Shown in pieces: positions 9,173 to 17,985 of a DNA stretch of 44,310 nucleotides. Position numbers and translations under genes: made by a program. This DNA is from Acetobacteraceae bacterium (GTDB lineage Bacteria > Pseudomonadota > Alphaproteobacteria > Acetobacterales > Acetobacteraceae). Position 1 is the stretch's first letter. Every line of letters begins with the position of its first letter. The stretch lies in NCBI GenBank assembly GCA_025360065.1, contig JANYCX010000141.1:1-44310 (forward strand). Direction: 5' to 3'. Under the pieces are notes generated by a model. It ran no database searches, was not told the origin of the DNA, and was given only the letters and a program-made list of their open reading frames with translations.

Positions 9173-9201
9173 CTGTCATCCTCTTGACATCCAACTGCCA
9201 T
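9173..9201 (+). promoter_or_regulatory. Three-unit Pho-box-like repeat upstream of the plus-strand phnD operon
   Basis: CTGTCAT (9173-9179), TTGACAT (9184-9190) and CTGCCAT (9195-9201) are spaced exactly 11 bases apart, each separated by 4 bases. This is the periodic direct repeat bound by the phosphate-starvation regulator PhoB. The units match the CTGTCAT consensus at 7, 5 and 6 of 7 positions. The array lies 46-74 bases upstream of the phnD start at 9247. PhoB control of the transporters is inferred from the match. Confidence 0.68.
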
Positions 9202-9246
9202 ATCAGCGCAGAGTCCTGGGAAGTTCCACCACGGGAAGGTGCCAAG

Positions 9247-10212
9247 ATGATCCATCGTCGCCAATTGCTGGCCGCCAGCGCTGTCCTGCCGTTCGCAACC
9301 ACCGCAATGGCGCAGGAAACACGTGCCATGCCCAAGAAAGGCAAGCGCCCCTGGGCCGCGCAGGTGCCGACCATCCGCATGGGCCTGCTGGGTGGGGAGA
9401 ATGACGCCGACCGCCTGGCGCGCTATACCCCCTACCAGAAGCTGCTCGAAGAAATCTTCGAAATTCCGGTCAAGCTGGTGATGGCGGCTGACTATGCCGG
9501 CGTCATCCAGGCCTTCGCCGCCAAGCAGGTTGATGCGTCGTATATGAGCCCGGTTTCCTATGCCCAGGCCTGGTTGGAAAGCAACGGCAACGTCAAGCCA
9601 TTATTCACCAGCCAGGAACAGGATGGCGGCAACTATTATGTCGCGGTGCTGTATGTCCGCGCCGATAGCGGCATCACCACGTTGGAACAGCTGCGCGGCA
9701 AGTCGCTCGCCTGGGCCGACCCCAACAGCGCCAGCGGCTATCTGATCCCGCGCTCGGAATTCCGCGCTGCTGGCATCGATCCGGAGCCGAACAAGTATTT
9801 CGGTCGCACCGGATTTTCCGGCGGGCACGAACAGGGCGTCATCGCGGTGATGAACAAGCAGTACGATGCGGGTGTTACCTGGACATCGGGCATTGGCGAG
9901 GTGTCGCAGGGCTACACCCGCGGCACGTTGCGGATGATGTCGGACAAGAAACTGCTCGACATGGCCAATCTGCGGATCATCTGGAAATCGCGCCCGATCC
10001 TCAATGGGCCGTTCGCGGTGCGCTCCGATCTGCCGGCCGCGTTCCATGCCGATATGTACGAACTGCACCGCGCCATCGTGAAAAATCACCCCGACGTCTT
10101 CAAGGCGGTGAACCTGGGCAGCGGGGTCGATTGGGTGCCCGTCACCCATGACGATTATTCGGTGTTCATCGATCTGGTGAAGGAGGAGGCGGCCCAACGC
10201 CGCAAGCGGTAA
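9247..10212 (+). CDS. phnD: Phosphonate-type ABC transporter substrate-binding protein (plus operon PhnD)
   Basis: The 321-residue periplasmic protein starts [24 protein letters not shown], a signal peptide with a paired arginine and a probable AMA-QE cleavage. The mature part has [43 protein letters not shown] and [13 protein letters not shown], the PhnD ligand-site blocks. It is clearly paralogous to, but diverged from, the PhnD at 7341-8258, so the two may bind different phosphonates or phosphite/phosphate esters. The start is the ATG at 9247 with GGAAGG at 9233-9238; a longer frame to 9184 lies within the Pho-box region. It leads the plus-strand operon. Confidence 0.92.
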   Translation: MIHRRQLLAASAVLPFATTAMAQETRAMPKKGKRPWAAQVPTIRMGLLGGENDADRLARYTPYQKLLEEIFEIPVKLVMAADYAGVIQAFAAKQVDASYMSPVSYAQAWLESNGNVKPLFTSQEQDGGNYYVAVLYVRADSGITTLEQLRGKSLAWADPNSASGYLIPRSEFRAAGIDPEPNKYFGRTGFSGGHEQGVIAVMNKQYDAGVTWTSGIGEVSQGYTRGTLRMMSDKKLLDMANLRIIWKSRPILNGPFAVRSDLPAAFHADMYELHRAIVKNHPDVFKAVNLGSGVDWVPVTHDDYSVFIDLVKEEAAQRRKR

Positions 10213-10219
10213 TTTCACC

Positions 10220-11089
10220 GTGGATATGGTTGGGATCGAACAATCGTGGCGCGCCCAGCAGCGCGCCAGGCGCCTGGCGACGCTGGGCTATGGCGTAGTG
10301 CTGCTGATCTGCCTGGCAATTTCGGCGAAAATTGCCGATGTGACGCCGGCAGCCCTGATGGCCGGTGTGCCCAGGGTCGGCGAATATTTCGTCAAAATCA
10401 CCCCCACCCTGCATTGGGCGCATCTGTTTGGCGGGGTGAAAACCGAGGGTTCTTTCGCCTTCTGGTTCTACCGGCTGGACAGTTGGGCGTGGCTGATGTT
10501 CGAAACCAGCCAGATCGCGGCGCTGGCAACCCTGGGCGGGTCGATCACCGGCTTTGTGCTGTGCTTTGCCGGCACCCGAAATCTGGCGCCCAACCCGGCG
10601 ACCTATGTGATCGTGCGCCGCGGGTTGGAATTGTTCCGCACCGTGCCAGACATCGTCTACGCGCTGATCCTGGTCTGGGCATTTGGTGTCGGGCCGCTCG
10701 CCGGTATTCTGGCGATTGCGGCGCACACCACCGGGGCGATGGGGAAACTGTTCGCCGAAGCGGTGGAAAACGCCGATATGCGCCCGTGGGAGGCGATCCG
10801 CGCGACCGGAGGCACCTGGGCGCACGGCGTTCGTTACGCAATCCTGCCGCAGGTGTTGCCGAATTTCCTTAGCTACGCCCTGCTGCGGTTCGAAATTAAC
10901 GTGCGCGGCGCGGCGGTGATCGGCTTTGTCGGCGCCGGCGGCATCGGGCAGGAGCTTTATCAGGTGATCAGTCAGAATTATTACGAGGAAATCAGCGCCA
11001 TTGTGGTGTTGATGATCATTGCCGTCGCGTTGATCGACATGTTTTCCGAACTGGTCCGCACCCGCGTCATCGGCCGGATCGTCGCATGA
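10220..11089 (+). CDS. phnE: Phosphonate-type ABC transporter permease (plus operon, first PhnE)
   Basis: The 289-residue permease starts at GTG 10220, with an in-frame ATG at 10226 as an alternative; no strong ribosome site is visible, so translation may be coupled to phnD, 7 bases upstream. PhnE features are GFVLCFAGTRNLAP, LFRTVPDIVYALILVWAFGVGPLAGILAI, the loop ENADMRPWEAIRATGGTWAHGVRYAILPQVLPNF and VRGAAVIGFVGAGGIGQEL. About six membrane segments are present. It resembles the first permease of the minus operon most closely (same TVPDIVYAL and NVRGA blocks). Confidence 0.9.
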   Translation: MDMVGIEQSWRAQQRARRLATLGYGVVLLICLAISAKIADVTPAALMAGVPRVGEYFVKITPTLHWAHLFGGVKTEGSFAFWFYRLDSWAWLMFETSQIAALATLGGSITGFVLCFAGTRNLAPNPATYVIVRRGLELFRTVPDIVYALILVWAFGVGPLAGILAIAAHTTGAMGKLFAEAVENADMRPWEAIRATGGTWAHGVRYAILPQVLPNFLSYALLRFEINVRGAAVIGFVGAGGIGQELYQVISQNYYEEISAIVVLMIIAVALIDMFSELVRTRVIGRIVA

Positions 11090-11121
11090 CCGGGGGCATG
11101 ACCGGGGGCATGACCGGCGCC
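11086..11121 (+). repeat. Three tandem 12-base units at the phnE start
   Basis: ATGACCGGGGGC occurs at 11086-11097 and 11098-11109, and a 10-of-12 matching third copy starts at 11110. Each copy supplies an in-frame ATG, and the first ATGA overlaps the upstream stop. Confidence 0.85.
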
Positions 11122-11937
11122 GAGATCGCATCCTGGCAAGCCCGCCTGCCACGCGCTTTCGGGCCGACCCCAACCGGGCGGGCGCTGCGCTGGTTCGCCG
11201 GTGTGGCGGTGCTCGCATGGCTCGCCGCATTGTTCTGGTGGTTCGACATTACGTTTGCGCGGTTGTGGCGCGGGATAGACGGCATCACGATTATTCTGCG
11301 CCTGATGATCCCGCCCAGCCCCGGCGACCAATGGCAGGACATTTTGCAAGGCATCGGCGAATCGGTCGCAATGGCCTTCCTCGGCAGCACCATCGCAGTG
11401 GTCCTGGCGGTGCCGCTCGGCTTCCTCGGCTCGCGCAACGTCGTGGTAAACGCGCTGGCGCATTTTTCCATCCGCCGGGTGTTCGATGGCTTTCGCGGCA
11501 TGGACCAACTAATCTGGGCGTTGGCATTTGTGCGTGCGGTTGGCCTCGGGCCGCTTGCTGGCGTGCTGGCAATCGCGGTAGCTGAAGTCGCGGTGCTGGC
11601 GAAACTATTCGCCGAGGCGATCGAAAATGCCGACGCCCGCCAGCCCGAGGCGATCCGCGCCGTCGGCGGCACCAGCACGTTGCGCATCCGCTTTGGGTTG
11701 ATCCCGCAGGTGTTGCCGGTGATGCTGGCGCAGTATTTGTATCAGATCGAAAGCAACACACGAAGCGCCAGCATCCTCGGCGTGGTCGGCGCTGGCGGCA
11801 TCGGGTTGCAGATCGCGGAACGCATCAAGGTGCGGTATTGGGACGAGGTGCTGTTTATTATTCTGATGATTTTGGTGACGGTCAGCATTATCGATGCAAT
11901 CAGTGCAAGAATCCGGCGGCGGATTATCGGGTTGTAG
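11086..11937 (+). CDS. phnE: Phosphonate-type ABC transporter permease (plus operon, second PhnE)
   Basis: The 283-residue permease overlaps the previous gene by 4 bases (ATGA, 11086-11089). PhnE blocks include LGFLGSRNVV, DGFRGMDQLIWALAFVRAVGLGPLAGVLAI, the loop ENADARQPEAIRAVGGTSTLRIRFGLIPQVLP and SNTRSASILGVVGAGGIGLQI, matching the second permease of the minus operon. The N-terminus repeats the codons MTGG: three copies of a 12-base unit each begin with ATG, so true translation could start at 11086, 11098 or 11110. No ATPase gene follows, so it must use the divergent PhnC or one encoded elsewhere. Confidence 0.9.
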   Translation: MTGGMTGGMTGAEIASWQARLPRAFGPTPTGRALRWFAGVAVLAWLAALFWWFDITFARLWRGIDGITIILRLMIPPSPGDQWQDILQGIGESVAMAFLGSTIAVVLAVPLGFLGSRNVVVNALAHFSIRRVFDGFRGMDQLIWALAFVRAVGLGPLAGVLAIAVAEVAVLAKLFAEAIENADARQPEAIRAVGGTSTLRIRFGLIPQVLPVMLAQYLYQIESNTRSASILGVVGAGGIGLQIAERIKVRYWDEVLFIILMILVTVSIIDAISARIRRRIIGL

Positions 11938-12027
11938 CAAGCGCGTCTTTTTCCAAAAAAGGGTGACTGCCCAGGTTCCCCCAAACCCGTCATTCCAACG
12001 GCCACAAAGTATCAAAAAGTTTTTTTG

Positions 12028-12051
12028 GTTCTTTTTGTTCACAAAAAGAAC
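12028..12051. terminator. Bidirectional hairpin between convergent phnE and dehydrogenase genes
   Basis: GTTCTTTTTGT (12028-12038) is perfectly repeated in inverse as ACAAAAAGAAC (12041-12051). The stretch before it (12014-12026) is A/T-rich with a run of seven T. It lies between the stops at 11937 and 12060, so it may end transcription in both directions. The GC content of the stem is low for a classical intrinsic terminator. Confidence 0.5.
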
Positions 12052-12059
12052 TACTTTCC

Positions 12060-12926
12060 CTAACACTCAAACAATTTCGCAACAACCGGCCAATACAAAT
12101 CCCCGAACCCGGCCGCACTCGCCGCATCGAGCAAAGCGGCCCCCCGTTCGGCGCCAGCGGCCTCCACGCCCGTGTCGCGCGCCAGTTCCAGCGCGTACCC
12201 GATATCCTTGCGGGCATAGGCGACCGAGAACGCGCGTTCCGGGAATACCCCCGGCAGCATCGCCTTCATCCCGTGATTGCGGAGCGCGAAACTATCGGCG
12301 GACCCTTTCGCCAGCGTGTCGAATAAGATCGCCGGATCAAGCCCGACGCTACGCCCGATGGCGAGCGCCTCCGATAGCGCCGCCACGGTTTCGACCAGCA
12401 CCATGTTGTTGAGGATTTTCACCGCCTGCCCGCAGCCAACCGGGCCGCATAACGTCACATCGCTCGCCATGCAGGCAAGCAGCGGCTGCAAGCTTGCGAA
12501 ATCAGCCTCGGTCGCGCCGACCATCACGCTCAGCGTGCCATCTTCCGCCGCCTGGCGGGTGCGGGCGATCGGGGCGTCCACCCAAATGATGCCCTCGGCT
12601 GCGAGGCGGGTTGCCAGGTTGCGGGTCATGGCGACCGGGGATGTGCCCATATCGACAACCATCCCGAGGCGGCGATCCGGTTCCGCCAGGATTTCGGTAA
12701 TGACGGCTTCGACATGCACCCCGCTTGGCAGGCACAGGAACAGAATGGCGCAGTCGCGGGCAACAGCACCGACGGATGCAGCCTGCGGCCCGGCATGGGC
12801 GGCGAGGGATGTCGCGGATCGGTCGAAGGCCACCACACGCCGCCCGGATCTGCGGGCGAGGTTGCGGCACATCGGCGCGCCCATCACACCCAGGCCGATA
12901 AACCCGAGATCGGCACTCTGTGTCAT
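12060..12926 (-). CDS. 3-hydroxyisobutyrate/beta-hydroxyacid dehydrogenase family protein
   Basis: The 288-residue NAD(P)-dependent oxidoreductase has an N-terminal Rossmann fold with LGFIGLGVMGAPMCRNL (GxGxxG), a substrate-site DAPIARTRQAAEDGTLSVMVG block, and the catalytic-lysine segment GCGQAVKILNNM. The C-terminal all-helical domain completes the family length of about 290. Substrates of this family include 3-hydroxyisobutyrate, tartronate semialdehyde and related acids; the SGG of classical members is replaced here by ART, so the exact substrate is open. The start at 12926 (MTQSADLGF) avoids an extension that would read through the tRNA-Gly gene. Confidence 0.88.
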   Translation of the reverse strand: MTQSADLGFIGLGVMGAPMCRNLARRSGRRVVAFDRSATSLAAHAGPQAASVGAVARDCAILFLCLPSGVHVEAVITEILAEPDRRLGMVVDMGTSPVAMTRNLATRLAAEGIIWVDAPIARTRQAAEDGTLSVMVGATEADFASLQPLLACMASDVTLCGPVGCGQAVKILNNMVLVETVAALSEALAIGRSVGLDPAILFDTLAKGSADSFALRNHGMKAMLPGVFPERAFSVAYARKDIGYALELARDTGVEAAGAERGAALLDAASAAGFGDLYWPVVAKLFEC

Positions 12927-12959
12927 GGCGGGCAATCCGTTTGGAGATGGGGAGAGCGT

Positions 12960-13033
12960 TGGAGCGGGTGAGGGGAATCGAACCCCTGTGTGCAGCTTGG
13001 GAAGCTGCCGTTCTACCATTGAACTACACCCGC
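12960..13033 (-). tRNA. tRNA-Gly (CCC)
   Basis: The minus strand folds as a cloverleaf with acceptor GCGGGTG/CACCCGC, a T-loop TTCGATT and an anticodon arm GCAGC-TTCCCAA-GCTGC, giving anticodon CCC. The 3' CCA is encoded. It lies just upstream of the dehydrogenase gene and downstream of nagB. Confidence 0.95.
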
Positions 13034-13049
13034 GCCGGGCGCGAGATCG

Positions 13050-13778
13050 TTATAGCCCAGACGCGGCGGCCGCGTCCAGGATCGCCACGACATGGGGATG
13101 GCTTTGCAGCGCCGAGGCAGGGCAGGCGGGATCGAGCGGTCCAAGCAGCGCGCGCGCGATTGCCTCACGCTTGCCGGCGCCGGTTGCCACCAGCAGGATT
13201 TCCCTGGCATCCAGCATCGTCGCGACGCCCATGGTTATCGCCCGCTTCGGCGGAAGTATCCCGGCATCGAATTGATGTGCGTTGGCGGCAAGTGTCTCGG
13301 CGGTCAAATCGACCAGGCAGGTCCGGCCCGCCAGATCGGCTGGCGGCTCGTTAAAGCCGATATGGCCGTTGGTGCCGATCCCGAGCATCAGCAGATCGAT
13401 CCCGCCAACCGCAACGATCGCGGCTTCGTAGTTATGCGTGGCCGCCAGCAGATCGGCGGCCATCGCGTCTGGCACGAAGCAGCGCGCTGGATCAATACCG
13501 ATCGGGTCGTAGAAATGCGCGGCCATGGTGGCGCGGAAGCTGGCCTTGTTGGCTGGCGGCAGGCCAACATATTCATCCACACTGAAACAGCGCATCCGTG
13601 CAAAATTGGCCCGGCCCGCACGATGCGCCGCAACCAGTTGGCGGTAGACCGGCACCATCGTTGCCCCTGTCGCCACGCCGAGCACCAGATCGGGCTTGGC
13701 GTGCAGGCGCGCGATGATGAAATCGGCGGCGGCAGCGGCCGCATTCTGTGCATCGGGAAAGCGCCGAATATCGATCAT
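13050..13778 (-). CDS. nagB: Glucosamine-6-phosphate deaminase
   Basis: The 242-residue enzyme converts glucosamine-6-phosphate to fructose-6-phosphate and ammonia. Signatures are GVATGATMVPVY (phosphate loop), the catalytic-acid segment FSVDEYVGL (D68), and LGIGTNGHIGFNEPP with the catalytic histidine. The length fits the short bacterial NagB class that lacks the allosteric C-terminal extension. The start at 13778 (MIDIRRF) lies 5 bases from the stop of the upstream emrB, so it appears to be co-transcribed with a drug efflux operon, which is unusual. A longer frame extends upstream into emrB and is not used. Confidence 0.92.
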   Translation of the reverse strand: MIDIRRFPDAQNAAAAAADFIIARLHAKPDLVLGVATGATMVPVYRQLVAAHRAGRANFARMRCFSVDEYVGLPPANKASFRATMAAHFYDPIGIDPARCFVPDAMAADLLAATHNYEAAIVAVGGIDLLMLGIGTNGHIGFNEPPADLAGRTCLVDLTAETLAANAHQFDAGILPPKRAITMGVATMLDAREILLVATGAGKREAIARALLGPLDPACPASALQSHPHVVAILDAAAASGL

Positions 13779-13783
13779 GGCTT

Positions 13784-15313
13784 CTACTCGGCTGCCATGG
13801 CCACTTTGGCCACCGCGAGCGTCGGGCGGGGCGTTCGACGCATGAAGGGCAACAGCAGCAAAGGTGGAAAGACAATATAGCTCATCATCAGGAAATCGTT
13901 GCTGTAGGCAATCACCGTTGCCTCCCGGCTGATCATCGCATCGAGCCGCCGCGCCCCGCGTTCGTGGCGCGGATCGAGCATCTGGCTCATCACGCCGCGG
14001 TCTTGCAGGTTGCGGTTGAACGGGGTGATCCCGGCGGCCAATCCGGCATGGGAAATCTGTGCGCTGTTGGCGAGCGCGGATGCCATGATCGAAATTCCTG
14101 CTGCCGCGCCAATATTGCGGAACAGGCTTTGTACCGCTGTTGCATCGCCGCGCAAATAGGGCGGCAGGGTAACGAACGACAGCACCGTGGTCGGGTTCCA
14201 AATGCAACCCATGGCAAAACCCTGGACCAGCATGGAAATGATCAGGTCATGCTGCGAAATATCTGGCGTCCAGGTCGCCATGTCGCGCAAACTGAAGCCC
14301 AGCACCAGCAAACCAAACGCGATCACGTAACGCAGATCGAGCCACGGCCCGAGCCGCGATGACAGCAACATGGCAATCATCGTGCCCATCCCGCGCGGCG
14401 CCAGCAGCAGCCCGGCTTGCTGCACCGGATAGCCAGCGAGCGTTTGCAGATAGGGCGCAAGCAACGCCGATGACGCCATCAGCACCACGCCGGTGGAAAA
14501 CATCATCGACATGCCGGCAGTGAAATTGGCATCGCGAAACAAGGCCGGTGGTATAAACGGCTTGTCGGATGTCAGCATATGGACGCCGAACAGATAAACC
14601 CCGGTGCCGGCCAGCACGGCTTCGATGATGATTTCGCCCGAGGTGAACCAGTCTTCGCCCTCGCCGCGATCCAGCATCAACTGCAATGCGCCAACCCCGA
14701 GTGCCAGCACCGAAAAGCCGGTCCAGTCGAATTTCAGCTCGGGCCGCTGGGGGGCTTCCGGCATGAACAGCCACAATCCGGTCACTGAAATGATGCCGAA
14801 TGGCAGGTTGACGTAGAACACCCAGCGCCAGTTGTAATTCTCGGTCAGCCAGCCGCCGATCGTTGGGCCCAGGATCGGGCCGACCATCACGCCAATGCCG
14901 AAAATCGCCATCGCCTGGGCGCGTTCCTCCATGGTGTAGGTGTCGAGCATGGTGGCCTGGCTAAGTGGCACCAGCGCGCCGCCGCAGGCACCCTGCAGGA
15001 TGCGGAAGAACACGATCTGTTCCAGGCTTTGGGCAGCCCCGCACAGCATCGATGTGAAAGTGAAGGCAATCAGGCAGATGATAAACAGGTTCTTGCGCCC
15101 ATAGCGGGCAGCAAGCCAGCCAACCGGCGCAGTCATGATCGCTGACGCAATCACGTAGCTGGTCAGCACCCAGGCGATCTGGTCAAGCGTGGTGTTCAGG
15201 CTGCCCTGCATATAGGGCAGGGCGACGTTGGCGATTGTTGAGTCGAGCACCTGCATCAGCACGGCGATCATCGAGCTTATGGTCAGCAGCCCACGATTGG
15301 GGATTCTCTCCAT
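13784..15313 (-). CDS. emrB: DHA2-family MFS multidrug efflux transporter (second copy)
   Basis: The 509-residue transporter has about 14 membrane helices. Family marks are the first-helix MQVLDSTIANVALPYMQGSL, the MFS loop GWLAARYGRKNLF (motif A) and the antiporter motif C GVMVGPILGPTIGGWLTE. EmrB-type pumps use the proton gradient to expel drugs with an EmrA adaptor. It is a paralogue of the neighbouring gene at 15315-16886, whose stop is one base away, and many blocks are identical, suggesting tandem duplication. It ends 5 bases before nagB. Confidence 0.93.
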   Translation of the reverse strand: MERIPNRGLLTISSMIAVLMQVLDSTIANVALPYMQGSLNTTLDQIAWVLTSYVIASAIMTAPVGWLAARYGRKNLFIICLIAFTFTSMLCGAAQSLEQIVFFRILQGACGGALVPLSQATMLDTYTMEERAQAMAIFGIGVMVGPILGPTIGGWLTENYNWRWVFYVNLPFGIISVTGLWLFMPEAPQRPELKFDWTGFSVLALGVGALQLMLDRGEGEDWFTSGEIIIEAVLAGTGVYLFGVHMLTSDKPFIPPALFRDANFTAGMSMMFSTGVVLMASSALLAPYLQTLAGYPVQQAGLLLAPRGMGTMIAMLLSSRLGPWLDLRYVIAFGLLVLGFSLRDMATWTPDISQHDLIISMLVQGFAMGCIWNPTTVLSFVTLPPYLRGDATAVQSLFRNIGAAAGISIMASALANSAQISHAGLAAGITPFNRNLQDRGVMSQMLDPRHERGARRLDAMISREATVIAYSNDFLMMSYIVFPPLLLLPFMRRTPRPTLAVAKVAMAAE

Positions 15314-15314
15314 T

Positions 15315-16886
15315 TTATTCAGCCGGCGCAGTGGCCGATCGCGCAGGCGCTGGCACGGCTTTCGGAGGCCGCCGTCGTTCCGGCCGCTTCATGATCGGCA
15401 GCAGCAGCAGGCAAGGGATGATCATGTATGTCATCATCAGATAGTCGTTGTTATAGGCAATGATCAGCGCTTCCCGGGTGATCATATGGTCAAGTATCTG
15501 CGCACCCTGCCTGGTGACCGGATCGAGCATGCGCTGCACCCCGTCATGGCCCTGGAGCAGTCGGTTGAACGGGGTCATCATGTTGGCAAGATCGGCGTGC
15601 GAGATCTGCACGCTTGACACCAGGGTGAATGATGTCACCGCAATCCCGATCGCGGCGCCGATATTGCGGGACAGGTTCTGCATCGCTGTTGCGTCGCCGC
15701 GTAGCTGTGGTGGCAGCGTCACGTAGGCCATCACGTTCATCGGGTTGAACACGCACCCCATCGCGAAGCCTTGGATAACAAAGGTTGTCATCATGTAGTT
15801 GCCGGAAACATCCGGCGTCCATTGCGACATTTCGTGCAGGGTGAAGCCCATCACTGTCAGCCCGAATGCCATGATCTTGCGCGGGTCGATATAAGCGGCG
15901 AGCCGGCTCACGATGATCATTGCCACCATCGTGCCGAGGCCGCGCGGTGCCATGGTGGCGCCCGCAGTTGATACCGGGAATCCCGACAGGTTCTGCAAAT
16001 AGGATGACATCAGCGCCGAACTCGCCATCAGAATCGTGCCGGTGCAGAACATCAGTGTGGTCGAGGCAGCGAAGTTGCGGTCCTTGAACAGGCCGGGCGG
16101 TAGGAACGGTTTGGCGGCGGTGAACATGTGGACGATGAAAATATAAAACCCGGTGCCGGCCACCACGGCCTCGATGATGATTTCCGGCGAGGTGAACCAG
16201 TCGAGCGTTGAGCCCCGATCCAGCATCAACTGAAAGGCACCGATGCCGATGGCGAGGGCGGAAAACCCGGTCCAGTCGAACTTCAGTTCCGCCTTTGCTG
16301 GCGTGTTCGGCATAAAAACCATCAACCCGATCGTGGCGATAATCCCGAATGGCAGGTTGACGTAGAACACAAACCGCCAGTCGAGCGCGTCGGTCAGGTA
16401 GCCGCCCAAAGTCGGCCCCATGATCGGCCCGACCATGATGCCGATGCCGAACGCCGCCATTGCCTGGGCGCGCTGTTCGAACGGGTAGATATCCAGCATC
16501 GTCGCCTGGCTTAGCGGGCCAAGGGCGGCGCCGAAAACGCCTTGCAGGACCCGGAAGAATACCATTTGTTCGAGGGTTTGCGCCGCACCGCACGCCATGG
16601 ACGCGATGGTGAACCCGATCATGCTGCCAATGAAAAGCTGCTTGCGGCCGAAACGCTGCGCCATCCAGCCGACGGGCGCGGTCATGATCGCGGACGCAAT
16701 CACGTACGATGTCAGCACCCAGCTAACCTGATCGAGGGTTGTTGACAGGCTGCCCTGCATATAGGGCAAGGCAACGTTGGCGATGGTCGAGTCCAGGATC
16801 TGCATCAACGTTGCCATCATCGCGAATAATGACAGCAGGAAGCGATGTTTGACCTTGATCAGCGGTGCGCTGTCAGTCCCGGACAT
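15315..16886 (-). CDS. emrB: DHA2-family MFS multidrug efflux transporter (first copy)
   Basis: The 523-residue transporter has about 14 membrane helices and the same DHA2 marks: LMQILDSTIANVALPYMQGSL, APVGWMAQRFGRKQLF and MVGPIMGPTLGGYLTD. It is the first of two EmrB-type genes after emrA (6 bases from its stop). The shared blocks of both copies (DSTIANVALPYMQGSL, LDWRFVFYVNLPFGII) show recent common descent but divergence in loops, so they may have different drug preferences. The minus operon runs marR-emrA-emrB-emrB-nagB. Confidence 0.93.
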   Translation of the reverse strand: MSGTDSAPLIKVKHRFLLSLFAMMATLMQILDSTIANVALPYMQGSLSTTLDQVSWVLTSYVIASAIMTAPVGWMAQRFGRKQLFIGSMIGFTIASMACGAAQTLEQMVFFRVLQGVFGAALGPLSQATMLDIYPFEQRAQAMAAFGIGIMVGPIMGPTLGGYLTDALDWRFVFYVNLPFGIIATIGLMVFMPNTPAKAELKFDWTGFSALAIGIGAFQLMLDRGSTLDWFTSPEIIIEAVVAGTGFYIFIVHMFTAAKPFLPPGLFKDRNFAASTTLMFCTGTILMASSALMSSYLQNLSGFPVSTAGATMAPRGLGTMVAMIIVSRLAAYIDPRKIMAFGLTVMGFTLHEMSQWTPDVSGNYMMTTFVIQGFAMGCVFNPMNVMAYVTLPPQLRGDATAMQNLSRNIGAAIGIAVTSFTLVSSVQISHADLANMMTPFNRLLQGHDGVQRMLDPVTRQGAQILDHMITREALIIAYNNDYLMMTYMIIPCLLLLPIMKRPERRRPPKAVPAPARSATAPAE

Positions 16887-16892
16887 CGGGGA

Positions 16893-17984
16893 TTAGCGGC
16901 CCAGAATATCGCGTAGTTTGCGAACGTGTCCGGTATCGATTTCGACCACCACGCTCATGCCGGCGCGGAGTTCCGGGTCGCCGGCCTGGCGTTCGACCGC
17001 GATGCGTAGCGGGATGCGCTGCACCACCTTCACCCAGTTGCCGGACGCATTCTGCGCTGGCAGCACGGAAAACTCGGAGCCCGAATTCGGCGCAATGCTT
17101 TCGATCGTCGCTTTCCATCTGCGGCCCGGATAGGTATCGACGGTCATGTCCACCGTGTCGCCGACTTTCACGTGGGTGATATCGGTTTCCTTGGGGCTGG
17201 CTTCGATCCACAGCCGCTCAGTCGAGATCATGCCGAACGCGGCGGTGGCCGCGGCGAGATACTGGCCGGGTTGCAAGGCATCGACCTGGGTGACGATCGC
17301 ATCAAACGGCGCACGCACCACGGTATGGTCCAACTGGCGCAAGGTTTCGTCCAACTGCGCCTGGGCCTGCATCACCATCGGCATTTGTTCGACCGGCATG
17401 GCCGCGTTGCCGCCAAGCTTGGCAAGCTGAACCATCGCCTGTTCGCCGAGGCTTTCCAGCATCGACTTGTTGGCGGCGAGCTTGAAGCGGGCATCGTCGT
17501 AATCGGCGCGGGTCACGCCGCCGCCCTTCACCAGATTGGCGTAGCGTTCGAAACTCGCCTGATCGGCCTGCAATTGTGCGGCCCGTGCATCGCTGTCGCG
17601 CAACATGCGCTGATAATCGCGCTTCATTGCCTCCCCGACCAGGACAGTCTGGGCGAGGTTGGCGCGGGCGCCGGCGACCGCGATTTCGAAATGGCGGCGT
17701 TCCAGACGGAACAGCACGTCACCCTTCTTGACCCGTTGGCCTTCCTTGACGATGACCTCGGCCACAATGCCGGAAATATCGGTCGCAACCGCAAGCTTGG
17801 CGGCACGAACATAAGCGTTGTCGATCGACACATAGCGCCCGCCATGCAGCCAATAGGCGAAGGATGCCACGGCGACGATGGCGATCCCGCCAAGCATCAG
17901 CACCGCACGCATCATCTTGCGTCCGGCAACGGTCAAAGTGCGTGGCGGCATGGCCGGCTGGGCGGTGGTGGCGGATTGTGACAT
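16893..17984 (-). CDS. emrA: EmrA-type membrane fusion protein (HlyD family)
   Basis: The 363-residue periplasmic adaptor joins an EmrB pump to the outer membrane. It has a short cytoplasmic tail, one membrane helix (about residues 25-46, MLGGIAIVAVASFAYWL), a lipoyl half-motif (YVSIDNAYVRAAKLAVATDISGIV), a long coiled coil (residues about 90-190), the second lipoyl half (VVRAPFDAIVTQVDALQPGQYL) and a beta-barrel domain. The start at 17984 (MSQSATT) lies one base after the marR stop, so the two are coupled. No TolC-type gene is in the window. Confidence 0.93.
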   Translation of the reverse strand: MSQSATTAQPAMPPRTLTVAGRKMMRAVLMLGGIAIVAVASFAYWLHGGRYVSIDNAYVRAAKLAVATDISGIVAEVIVKEGQRVKKGDVLFRLERRHFEIAVAGARANLAQTVLVGEAMKRDYQRMLRDSDARAAQLQADQASFERYANLVKGGGVTRADYDDARFKLAANKSMLESLGEQAMVQLAKLGGNAAMPVEQMPMVMQAQAQLDETLRQLDHTVVRAPFDAIVTQVDALQPGQYLAAATAAFGMISTERLWIEASPKETDITHVKVGDTVDMTVDTYPGRRWKATIESIAPNSGSEFSVLPAQNASGNWVKVVQRIPLRIAVERQAGDPELRAGMSVVVEIDTGHVRKLRDILGR

Positions 17985-17985
17985 G

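Noticed and set aside
5565-11937. A complete phosphonate degradation (C-P lyase) locus
   Set aside because: Only transporter genes are present; no phnG-M or phosphonatase genes are recognisable nearby.
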